A stretch of 64,000 bases of DNA, taken from Quercus robur. Taxonomy: Eukaryota; Streptophyta; Magnoliopsida; Fagales; Fagaceae. Each line of letters begins with the position of its first letter. Positions within the stretch are counted from its first letter, which is position 1. The stretch is taken from contig NC_065544.1 of assembly GCF_932294415.1 (NCBI RefSeq), forward strand, positions 11,941,351 to 12,005,350, in the 5' to 3' direction. The translations under genes were made by a program, and so were the position numbers. Under the pieces are notes generated by a model. That model was given only the letters and a program-made list of their open reading frames with translations. It ran no database searches and was not told the DNA's origin. Below are positions 10,779 through 21,368 of this stretch, piece after piece.

Positions 10779-12466
10779 AATAAATAAAATGTTTACTCTT
10801 TCAATATTATGCAATGAAAAGAGAATAAGTTTTTAGCTTGAGAGAATTTTTCTAAACATCCTAGCATGTGGTACCCTCTCCTAATATTTACCTAAGCAAC
10901 TTCATTCAGAGAATTTTTCAAAACTAATTTTTATGTAGAAGTTAAACAAAACGAATAGACAATCCAAATTTTAGAGCTAAAGGGGTTAGGAACTTGCGAC
11001 CCACTCCCAATCCCTATCTGTTATCTTCCCGAATGTGGTGTACATAAAATGCTATTTTATTCTCTGTCAATACAATAGCAGTAGAGCTAGCAGCTAGCAT
11101 GTCATTTTTTTTTGTAAAAATGAAATCCTTTTGTTCTATTAAAAAAGTACCCTAATGTAGCAGCAAAAAAAGATAGGGTAGGAGTAGAAGAATAAAGTGG
11201 ATTCTAGACTTTGCTTGCATTCTTGTCATCTTGTGTATAATTTTGCAGCTGTGGACGTGACAAATGATGATGAGAGCCTCCTTTTAGTGACATAAGCAGG
11301 ATTATATCTTCAAGGGCCAAAGGATAAATCCTTTTTTTTTTTTCATTCAAGAATATAAAAAATATAGTAAATTTAAAACAAAATCAATACTTGAAAATTC
11401 ATATTAGGATACATTTAATATTAAGGACAACATTTTTATTATTATTTATTTGCATGTACTTTCAGTTCGAAATCAAAATAAAGATAGCTTCATAATTTGT
11501 AATTAGACTCAAAATCAACCAAGAAGCTACTCATACAATGATCAATAGTTAATGTGAACAAAAATGGAGTCAAGACTTGTAGTTAAGGCGTGAAAGTATA
11601 AATAATAATAATAATATTATTATGAAATTTAAATAAGCATTTATCTAGTATTAACAATCCATCAACAAACACAAACACAAAATTATTGCCTCTTAATACA
11701 TTACAATGCAATATATTATTTATGAAAAGAGAACTTGGCGTTTGTCTACTATTGGGTAAGGACAAAATTACTTAGTTAAATTTTTTTTTAAGGGGCTGGT
11801 TGTTTGTTTTGCTTTATATTGGTTGACTAGACTTAATTTTTTTAGCTTTACTATTGGTAATTTTTATAGTTGGGTTAACTTTTTGGGAATTTTGTTTTAT
11901 ATTTTAGATCTATAGTTTTTCTTGTGGCCTTTAAAAGAATGAATGATATTGTTAAAATGGGGCAAACGTAATTTTATTGAACTAAATTGCTAAAATTAAT
12001 AAATATATATATATATTAGTATTTTTTTAAATAAAAAAAAAAATTTTGAGGACATTGGCCCGAAAAGTCAAACAATAGCTTCGTCCCTAAATGTGAATCA
12101 ATATGTGATAAATTTACTATATTCACAGAGGATCAATAGCCATAATTGAGCCAATACATATTGTTTACCCATGAAAAAATTTGATGGGTGAAGGTTCTAA
12201 AAATGGGGTTTGGCTTACCTCTATCACGAGTGGTTGTAACCATTTTATTTTTTAAATTTTGTATACCATTTTGTATTTTTATGCAATTGTCATTATTTAT
12301 ATAAAAATATTTTAAATTGAATGACAAAACTCAACCCACGTGCATTATATTAATTATTAACTCAAAGAACCACACCCATCCATACATATATAAATAATAC
12401 ATGTGTCTACTTTTTTTATTTTTTTGAGAGAACTATGTGTCTACTTAATTAATCAAATGCTTGAAG
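10779..12466. other. AT-rich intergenic DNA, possible degenerate repeat
   Basis: No gene is visible. From about 11290 ('aagggccaaagg') to about 12092 ('ttggcccgaaaag') the two edges look like the mirrored ends of a common plant repeat, but they are too diverged to delimit. Poly-T and (AT)n runs are frequent. Confidence 0.35.
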
Positions 12467-12477
12467 AATCACTAACT

Positions 12478-14153
12478 AAAATCGCGAAAAGCACATTTTG
12501 GTCCCTACATTTTCGCACGATTCCTATTTGGTCCCTAAATTTTATTTTTACCGTTTTTAATCCCTGTTTAGAAAAACGCCTTCAGTTTTAGTCCTTTCCG
12601 TCAGTGCTGTTAGGGCACTGACCTACGTGGCAAACGAAATTATTAAAATAATAATAATAAATTTTATTTTGTCATTAAAAAATGCCAAGCCAGCATTTAA
12701 ATTTAAAAAAATAATTTATTAAATTTAACTAAATAAAAAAATAAAAAACAGAAATAAAAATAAAAAATCACATTAATTAAGATTGAAGTGTGTCTTGGGC
12801 AAGAACACAAACTCAGATCTAAGAACACAAAATTAAAATCCAAAAATCACAAACCCAAAAAATAAGAACATCAAATTAAACTTGAACAAGGAATTAAACA
12901 TGAAAACAAACACAAAACACAAAACCAAAAAATTAAAATAAAACAACACAACACTCCCACTCTCATTTTATACTTCTTTTTCTTCGTTCTTTCCAGATCC
13001 ATTACTTGTCTTTGTTTTTCTTCTTTCTTTTCAGATCCATGACTCTCTCTTTCTCTCTAAAATACCAACACCTTAGTGTTCAGCATATGGCCGCTGACGC
13101 AGCGCACGCGCGATGCCATGATGGCGCGCCTCGTCGAGACGCTCTCCAAGTGCTACGGCACCTTGCCGAGCGATCAATTTCTCACTCTAAATCTCACACT
13201 CTTGGAACCAGTGCCTGATCGGACCTCAATGGTCCCCATCCACTTGAAAACCATCGGCCCATCATGAACCCATCAGTCCGACCAGATCAAGTTCAAGGTG
13301 GTGGCATGACGGCGGAAGTTCTCTTTCTCTCCCTCTTTCGCATTTGGCTTTTGTCACTGGTCTTGGATTTTTTTAGGGGGGGGGGGGGGGAGGGGGGGGG
13401 TTTGTTGATTGTGTTTGTTGGGAGTGGGCCACGGTGTATGTTCTAAATTCTGGGGTTTCATGGGTTAATTTTTGTTGGGTTGTGGTTCCAATTTGGGTCG
13501 GGGTGGTGGTGGTTGGTGGTTCCGATTTGGGTTTGGTTTGTGGCTTGCTTCGTGGTTTGGTTCTTCATTTGTGGTTTGGTTTGTGATTTATTGGTGGGTT
13601 TGGTCACTGTGATTGTCCCTGAGTTCGTGGCTTGCTTCAGACGTGGTGGTTGACGGGTTTTTCTGAGTTTGAGATTTTTTTGTTTGGATTGGTTGTGAGG
13701 TATTTTTGGATTGATTTGGTAGTTTGGAGTTTTAGGATTTGATGATTTTGCTAGGTTGAGAAAATGGTGATTTTGAAAATTTCAATTTTTGAATTTTAAT
13801 TTCTGGATTTGTGTACTTAAATTTGGGTTTGTGTTTTTGTTCAAGACATACTTAGATCTCAATTCATATGATTTTTTATTTTTATTTTTGTTTTTTATTT
13901 AGTTAAATTTAATAAATTATTTTTTAAAATTTAAATGCTGACTTGGCATTTTTTTTATGACAAAATAAAATTTTTTATTATTATTTTAATAATTCCGTTT
14001 GCCACGTAGGTCAGTGCCCTAACGACATTGACGGAAAGAACTAAAACAGAAGGCGTTTTTCTAAACAGGAAATAAAAGCGGTAAAAATAAAATTTAGGGA
14101 CCAAAGTAGGAATCGTGTGAAAATGTAGGGACCAAAATGTGCTTTTAGCCTAA
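12478..14153. mobile_element. Long-TIR Mutator-like element (Pack-MULE type), about 1.68 kb
   Basis: The ends are inverted repeats of roughly 380 bp. The left end reads GAAAAGCACATTTTGGTCCC; the right end, reverse-complemented, reads TAAAAGCACATTTTGGTCCC. The similarity continues through 'gccacgtaggtcagtgccct' and as far as the 'agatctaag' region (about 12820 and 13855). An 11-bp direct repeat AATCACTAACT flanks it (12467-12477 and 14154-14164). A tighter 8-bp alternative, CTAAAATC, sits right against the TIRs, so the exact termini are uncertain by a few bases. There is no transposase; the element is non-autonomous. The interior holds a WPP-domain gene fragment and a G-run (13376-13400). Confidence 0.85.
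13079..13185 (+). pseudogene. Captured WPP-domain fragment inside the long-TIR element
   Basis: One frame reads FSIWPLTQRTRDAMMARLVE, then TLSKCYGTLPSD. This matches the signature of the plant WPP domain (WPP-domain proteins, MAF1, RanGAP), which targets proteins to the nuclear envelope. The diagnostic tryptophan-proline is present but the second proline is leucine, and a few residues seem missing before the YGTL motif. The stretch is GC-rich, unlike the AT-rich TIRs. No promoter or full domain remains, so it is a captured fragment and not a gene. The domain is identified by recall of the motif. Confidence 0.7.
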
Positions 14154-14164
14154 AATCACTAACT

Positions 14165-15961
14165 TCATAACAAAATGTTATTATAATATGATAATAATAC
14201 ACACACATGTAATAAACCCTCTATATTTCCTAATTATTAAATTATATAAAGTTATATTATATTTATACTATACACGCACATATTCACACAGATAATATTA
14301 TAACAAAAATAAATAAATGAATAATGCACATAATCAGTATCAGACATACACTCACACAAATAATATATAAATTTATAATAAAAAGAGAGACATTTACAAC
14401 TCACAAACACTAACTATTTACTCTTAAAGTATCAATAGTCAGATAAAGAAAAGAAATTCATGAGAGAGAGAGAGAGAGATCTGTGATTTATGTTATTAGT
14501 TGGTTTTGGGATAACTGATTTGTGTTGTTTAGTTTTGGATTGAACTAATTTATTTCAAAGTGTGCAAAAAATTGTTTACTAATAAAATAGTATTTTATAC
14601 ATTTTTTTTTAAAATCAAGTTAGGGGGTTCATTTGAACCCCCTGAAGCATAAGTAACGCCTCCCCTGTTATCAAGGTACATCATAGAGCTTATTCTTCTT
14701 TTTCTAATATTATATTATATTTTATTTTGTATTTACATTAATGTAATGCTGCATGAACGGTTGAACTTCTCCCCTAAACCTCTAAGCATTTTGTGTCTGG
14801 AGAGGTATCATCCTGCATACAAGGGTTGGTGGTGGGTTTTTATTTTTATTTTTAATTGAGTGTGTGTGTATTGGGTCTCAATCTCGTCTTATGTGAATTA
14901 AGAAAATTAGTTAAAATTTTTAATTAATCACCAAAATATATTATCACAAAATCACACAAAAAAAAAAACCCAAAGATTTATATGGAAAACAATTTCTCCT
15001 TAAAATGGACAAAGCAATATGGGACAGGCTCCAAATTAACATTCATACTATTGTAAAATCAATTACAATATCTTCTAGAGTTTATACCAAATATGATATC
15101 CACACCAAATACAATAATATATTCTTCATAATTATTAAAACAAACTCACCTGAGAATGAGATCTTCACTCATTCGGGATACAAATACAATAACTTGTCCC
15201 AAGAGAAAACCCCAAATTTTCTCCCCTTGTGCACATCTCAGAAAAAGACGTCCTTATTGGTTTCAAACTTTCAAATCGTGATTAATATATCTTATGGGTG
15301 TAATTTGAAAGAAAAAAAAAAAAAGTAAATTCCAGTAAATTATTGTTTTAAAAGTAAATCATAACATTGAAAGAAACGATATGCCTTCTTTCATTCGTTC
15401 AAAGTTCAGACCAGTCACCGCCCTTTTTTTCTAGCTACAAAGGTTTTTTTTTACTGGCCTTCTTCATGTTTTAAACTTCGTCACAGTTAAATTATTGCAT
15501 GAAAAAAGAACGATTGATTTCTAAGGAGGCCACATATTAGGATTTGCAAAGATTTGTGAATTGAAAGTAAGATTAATTAAGATGACTTTTATTTTATAGA
15601 GGATACATGTATTATTACATCATTCATCTAGAGAATCCCACGTGAGATTTGGTTGAATCTGTATAGTTGAAGGCTAATTATGTTCGATACAGAATACGAT
15701 TCTTTTATTTAAAAAAATAAATAAACTTTTGATGTATACACACAAAATAAGGGTATAAAGATGTTATAGAATGATTCTCAAAAAAAAAAAAAAAAAAAAA
15801 GATGTTATAGAATGTATGGCTTGAAGAACCCCCACTAAGGCTCAACCAACGAAATTTGTTCGCGTTTTTAAAAATAAGATAATGAATCCTCAACATAATA
15901 ATAATAATAATAATAATACTTACTCTAGTTGCAAAATTTCTCTAATAAAATCCATTAATTA
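14165..15961. other. AT-rich intergenic DNA
   Basis: No gene is visible. It contains a short (AG)n run at about 14463-14480, an A-run at 15780-15800 and an (ATA)n run at about 15895-15917 just before the solo LTR. The short frames here look random. Confidence 0.4.
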
Positions 15962-15966
15962 GCTAT

Positions 15967-16735
15967 TGTAAGGATTCAATTTGTATCAACCTCAAACTCG
16001 TATTGGGTTCGAACACTAAAGGCCCAAATGATAAATTTGTAGAGCGTGGATATAAAAGAACTAGATTAACTTCAGAAGAAAAACGATTCAACTTAACGTT
16101 TTTAGATGGATTAATACAAATGTTACTCCCAACTTATCCTTGAAACAAGCTAAGTTCTTTACTTCGTAAGATTTTCTTCTAAGCATCCATTGTTTTTTTA
16201 GTTCCGATCACTTTTCTCAATGCATTCTTCCACGTTATATACTGCCCTTTTGGTGTCATCTTCACCACACACGTGTAGGTTGAATTCGGGGGATCCCTTC
16301 CTGTCTCATCCAACACTTCCTGGAACCTTCAACTAGCAGTTGTAAGGCTGCTTCATCACTGTTCAGGCATCACCTCCACATTAATGTGGCCAGAGAGTTG
16401 GTTGAGAGGCAATTAATACGGAGGTAGCAGTTGTTAAAGATATTTGTTTATCTCTTCTTTGTTACCCTTGGCCCCATGTCCCACCTTTAGTGGTAATGCA
16501 GCTTCAAATTATGTTTGTGATAATACGACGTTCAGTTCGTCTTCGGACACATGTTACCGAGAAGGATTTTGTTCTCGGACGAATACCAGGCCTATCTCAT
16601 GTGATATCTATTCCTCTTTTCATTTGGTTCCCCTTATAACCTTATGTAGGCCTCCTCGGATGGTTTATCGTCCTCGAATGGGCCACAGGCCCAGTTAACA
16701 CGGTTTTAATAATTATTGATTAACTGGCCCCCACA
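15967..16735. mobile_element. Solo LTR of an LTR retrotransposon, 769 bp
   Basis: The sequence starts TGTAAGGATTC and ends TGGCCCCCACA, so it has TG...CA termini (TGT...ACA). It is flanked by a perfect 5-bp duplication GCTAT at 15962-15966 and 16736-16740. It is richer in GC than its surroundings and has no internal coding domain, primer binding site or second LTR. It is best read as the product of LTR-LTR recombination. The superfamily is not determinable from the LTR alone. Confidence 0.8.
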
Positions 16736-16740
16736 GCTAT

Positions 16741-17266
16741 CAAATCAAATTTTGCTTCTACATAAATATTTGGAATATGTAATATTTCCATAGACTCTTT
16801 TCTTTCATGTTCTGTTATTTTTTTTTTTTATAAAGAAAATGATGTTAATACTCAAAGGGTTACTCTCTCTCTCTCTCTCTCTCTCATTTTAAAGAAAAAC
16901 TGCGAGGTTTCTATTTAAAGTCAAATATTTTGCGAGTAAAGTGAGGTAGTACTCTCTCCTCTCACATGACATACAATTTAACTAATTAAATTTAGAGCTA
17001 ATTATACTCTCCTTTCTTAAGGTTTGAGGGAATAACATTCCACTACAAACCCGAAGGGTAAAAACATTTTTCTCTCTTCACATCCATTTCACCAAACTCT
17101 ATTAATTTGATATTAAAATTGTTCCCTTTCAAAGGTAAAATGGCTAAATAACCTACCCATTGATGAGGTGCTACTAAAAAATCAAGACTTATCACTTGTT
17201 GATTTTATTTTAATTGTAATTCGTGTATGTTTCGGTGGAGGGGGTTGTTAAGATATATGTGTGTGA

Positions 17267-17298
<32 letters not shown>

Positions 17299-18729
17299 GA
17301 GGAAAGTGTGTGAAAAGAACAACGTTTTACTAATTAAGGTTAATAATTAATCAAACCTTAGCATAATGAGATAATAAGCACCTATGTTTGACATTCAAAC
17401 ATGAATAATATCTGTTAGAATATACACGTATGTAGCTTAGTTTTCGATTTAAGTTGACTTGTTGTTTTTCCACCAAAAAAAAAAAAAAAAGGGTCAACTT
17501 GTTTACATACCAAATACAATTGAGTTTATAAATAAGCTATTTTTACCAACCATGCTTAAACTTCGAAAAAAAGATTTTTTAAAAAAATTTAGAATATTCT
17601 GTTACTAATATTAATGGAAGGGGAAAATATTATTTTCTTTTAAATCTCAAGGGAAGGGAGTGTAATTACCTTTTAATTTAGTATGAAATTTACTATTCAT
17701 ATGAGATAATAAAATATCAGTTGTTTTATTGTTGGAAGTACCTAATAATTTTTGAATCTAAGAGGAAGTCATTAAAATTTTTTTATAACAAAAAAAAAAA
17801 AAATTTCAAGGGAAAATTTTTTAAAAATAAAATATTAATTATTTAAATTGATACTGTATTGTAGTTATGTGGGATCTAGTTTTTTTTTTTTTTTTTCTTT
17901 TCTTTTTTAAATAATGTTTTCATGACATAATTTTAATTGATTTGGATAAATTTTGAGTGGAAATACGATTTCAACAAGAAAAAAAAAAGTTAGATTAGTA
18001 AAAACAATTCCGATTTAAGTAATGAGCAAAATTTAGGTATAATACCTTAGGTGTTGTTCTTTAGGTTTCTCAAATAAATTATTTCATGTCAATTTATTCA
18101 CATCAACACAAGCAATGTCATACTCTACTTTAACCCTATCAATTTTTTGGTTTGATTTTTTTTTAAAAAAAAAACCATTGTAGTAAGAAACACCTCAACA
18201 TCCTTTGCTCCTTTGCTCATGACCTCTCCAAGCTCTGCCACATTGTTGTTGACATCCTCTCCCTCGCCTTAAACATCTCCAGCATCCCTTTAAAGAACAA
18301 TATACCAAAATTTTGGTCTTAAATTGTAACAATACCCAAAATTTCCAATATCACCAAAATCCAATAAATAAATAAAGGGACAAAACCCAATAAATAAAGA
18401 AAGGGGCAAAACCCAAAAACATATCAACCAAAAAATTACTAAAGCTCTGTTTGGGTAGCGGTTGCGGCTGTGTTTTCCTTGATTGCCTTTTTTTTTTTTT
18501 GGGGCTGGTCCAGGGCACTATTCATGAACCTGCTAAGTAATTAAAATGCATGAACAATCATTTAAAAAATATTTTGTTATACTATATTCAGTAATAAGTT
18601 TTCAGTTTTCAGCAAAATAAACGGTATCCAAATGCACACTAAAAGTAAAACATTTGTTCTTAGATTGGAGCAGCACTCACAATTTCCTATCACAATACTA
18701 AAAAATCACTAAAAATATAATAAAAAAAA
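16741..18729. other. AT-rich intergenic DNA with homopolymers
   Basis: No gene is visible. There is a (CT)n run at 16863-16885, a T-run of about 29 at 17270-17298, and several A- and T-runs. The stretch at about 18180-18300 is less AT-rich but has no recognisable coding content. Confidence 0.4.
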
Positions 18730-20137
18730 GGGTAAATTGCAAATTACACCCCTGAAGTTTGGAATTGCTTGGATTTTACATCTAAAAATTTCAAAACTTG
18801 GATTTTACACCCTAAAATTTGCTTCTATTAGCAATTTACCCCCCACAGTTAGTTTCTATTATTAACTAACACATCACCATGCTGTCATGTTTTATTTTTA
18901 CCAAATCAGCCTTAAAACTACGTAGTTTCAATGAAAAATTAAAACTGACCTGGCATACACAAAACTAAAAGCCTAAAACCACACGTTTAAGCCTAACTTC
19001 TAAAATCCCAAACCAAAACTCTGCAGCTCCCTCCCACCTCGCACGGCAGAGACCCATCGTAAATAGCTCCATAGCGGCGGCCACAGTGAGAACTCTTTCT
19101 CTTCTCTCCAGCTCTATTTCTTTCTCTTTTTGATTTCACTTTTTCTTGTCATTGTTGGATTTGGATTTGTTGGGGGATTCATAGCTGTGATTACTAGGAA
19201 GGCATATTTGCAAGGCTCGGTTGCTCCATAATCTTTTGATTCATTTATACTTCTGAAATCTACAGCAAATACTTGATGATTTGAAGGGACATTCGCGGAC
19301 TCACAACAGTTAAAACATGAGCATGGAAGTCCACGACTCTCTACCTTCATGTTTGGAGTGCAATCATATGTGCACCAAAATACTGTAGGAGCAATATCGG
19401 CCATTGTTGCAAAGTTGTTGCAACCAACAACAAAAAAAAAAAAATTTATTAAGCCTAGAGAAGGAAAAAGGAATTCCTGTAAAGTTCATACGTCTTTCAC
19501 CTCTGGTGCTCCTATTTGTAGACGGACATGTCTTCGAATAGATGATTGGTATTTGGACTTGAACCTTAGGCCTGCAGTAGTAAGAGTATGAGTCAGAATC
19601 AGAAAAGATAGTTACGAATATTGATTTAGCAAACCCAATCACAGCTATGAATCCCCCAACAACTCCAAATCCAACAATGACAAGAAAAAGTGAAATTCAA
19701 AAAGAGAGAAATAGAGTTGGAGAGAAGAGAAAGAGTTCTCAGTGTGGCTGCGCTGTGGCTGCTGCTGTGGCCACCGCTGTGGCTGCCGCTTTGGAGCTGT
19801 TCACGATGGGTCTCTGCAGCGCGAGGTGGGAGGGAGTTGCCTTTGTGAGTTTTGGTTTGAGATTTTAGAAGTTAGGCTTAAACGGTGTAGTTTTAGGCCT
19901 TTAGTTTTATGTATGCTAGGTCAGCTTTTATTTTTCATTAAAATTGCATAGTTTTGAGGCTAATTTGGCTAAAATAAAATATGTCAGCACAGTGATGTGT
20001 CGGTTAATAGCAGAAATTAATCGTAAGGGGTGAATTGCTAACGGAACCAAACTTCAAGGTGTAAAATCCAAGTTCTAAAACTTTTAGGTATAAAATCCAA
20101 GTAACTACAAATTTCATGGTGTAATTTACAATTAAAA
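18730..20137. mobile_element. Second long-TIR Mutator-like element (Pack-MULE type), about 1.4 kb
   Basis: Inverted repeats of roughly 465-500 bp (about 18730-19192 and 19635-20137). The left end begins GGGTAAATTGCAAATTACAC; the right end reversed reads TAATTGTAAATTACACCATG. The inner edges also match: 'gggggattcatagctgtgat' near 19174 is mirrored by 'atcacagctatgaatccccc' near 19638. The flanks are A-rich, so the target duplication cannot be separated from poly-A; 'taaaaaaaa' on both sides is the candidate. There is no transposase. The interior is a gene fragment related to wall-associated kinases. Confidence 0.82.
19193..19642 (-). pseudogene. Captured wall-associated-kinase-like ectodomain fragment
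   Basis: The minus strand encodes, in two overlapping frames, pieces of a WAK/WAKL cysteine-rich ectodomain. The upstream frame gives KVQVQIPIIYSKTCPSTN, then MNFTGIPFSFSRLNKF. A frameshift occurs at the homopolymer at about 19430-19443. The second frame gives MADIAPTVFWCTYDCTPN, CSCFNCCESANVPS, FAVDFRSINES and CKYAFLV. The order (FTGxPF, NKF, the double-cysteine NCC block, CxYAFLV) is the one seen in WAKL extracellular regions that bind cell-wall pectin. Both edges coincide with the inner ends of the TIRs. There is no kinase domain; this is a broken, captured piece. Confidence 0.68.
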
Positions 20138-20142
20138 AAAAA

Positions 20143-21240
20143 AAAAAAAACTCAAAAACACATCAATCTCAAAACTCAAAAGCCAAGAATTTCACATAGT
20201 GAAAGGAGGAGTGGTGAACGTTGTGGGAGGGAGGAGAGGGGTCCATGCCATGGAACTAGTGTTAGGACCCAAATGGGACCTAAGGGGTGATGGGGTCGAT
20301 GATGCATCCACACTATTGGAGAATGAAAACTAAGGTTGCGAGAGTGAGAGGGAGGAGACCTGTTGGAAACCTCCTTTCCAACTCTAGCGCCAACAATGTA
20401 AAAAAACTTTTGGGGAAGGTATAATAGGAAAAAAAAATATATATATCTATAGTATTATCGTTAGGAGTTAGGACACATTAAATCGTATACTTTTTAAGTG
20501 GGACACTCTAAACCCCAAGTTTTCATAAATATACCCAAAAAAACCTCAAACAAATCCCACACTCAGATATGAAATGTACATATATAAAAGTAAGATCTCT
20601 CATTTAAAAGATTGGGTTTAATGTATTCCAATGATAAAACTATAGGGTTTTTTGTTGCTGTTGATGTACTTTTGCCAAAAAAATTTCCTTGATTAAGATT
20701 TGTACTCCTTGGAATTCTCCGATTGTAATGTCTCGCTTTACTCACCTGCTCCAAGACCTTGCTTCTCAGCCTCATCTGCTACAAATTGCTTGATTGAGGT
20801 AGTTGGATTTTTTATATTTTATTTTTTCTATAATGACCACCATCATCCTTAAAGAAGAGTTTGAAATCATTTATGTCGACACCGATAAATTGACGTAGAA
20901 GGATTTTAATCGGAAAATTTAGCGAATAACACTTATCATACTAAGTGTTTAAGGTATACTTTCACTCGACTTAGTTATATATGATTTAAACGTTTAAAAT
21001 TGTGTTTTAAAAACATAATTTCAAAACAAAAACAAAAAATGTCAGATTTTCAAATAATTTCGAAGCAATACTGAATTAAATAATAATTATTAAAATAAAA
21101 TTAATTCATAAAGAAAAAGTCTAAAAAAAAAATTTGGCAAAATTTTTTATAATGGCTGATGTGGCAGATTGTAGTGATAGGTAAAAAAAAAAAAAAAAAA
21201 TGTAGTGAAATTTTTGTGTACGCTTTAGCATTGCTCGTAC
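20143..21240. other. Intergenic DNA upstream of the complex I gene
   Basis: No gene is visible. Purine-rich sequence at about 20210-20370 has no recognisable domain. The last few hundred bases should hold the promoter of the gene starting at 21369, but I see no clear TATA box. Confidence 0.35.
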
Positions 21241-21368
21241 TCAAGTGGTGTGTGAGTGGTGAACAGTGAACTCATCGGTCCTCACTAATTGTAAAACCCA
21301 AACACAAAGAGCACCTGAAGAAGAAAGAACAAAAAACAGTAAAATCGAAGAGAGAGAGAGAGAGAGAA

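Noticed and set aside
12478-14153. The 8-bp direct repeat CTAAAATC next to the TIRs as proof of an hAT element
   Set aside because: An 11-bp repeat AATCACTAACT slightly further out, together with TIRs of hundreds of bases, fits Mutator better. Both are reported, but hAT is not claimed.
16444-16698. 84-codon frame as a small protein
   Set aside because: It lies wholly inside the solo LTR and has no recognisable domain.
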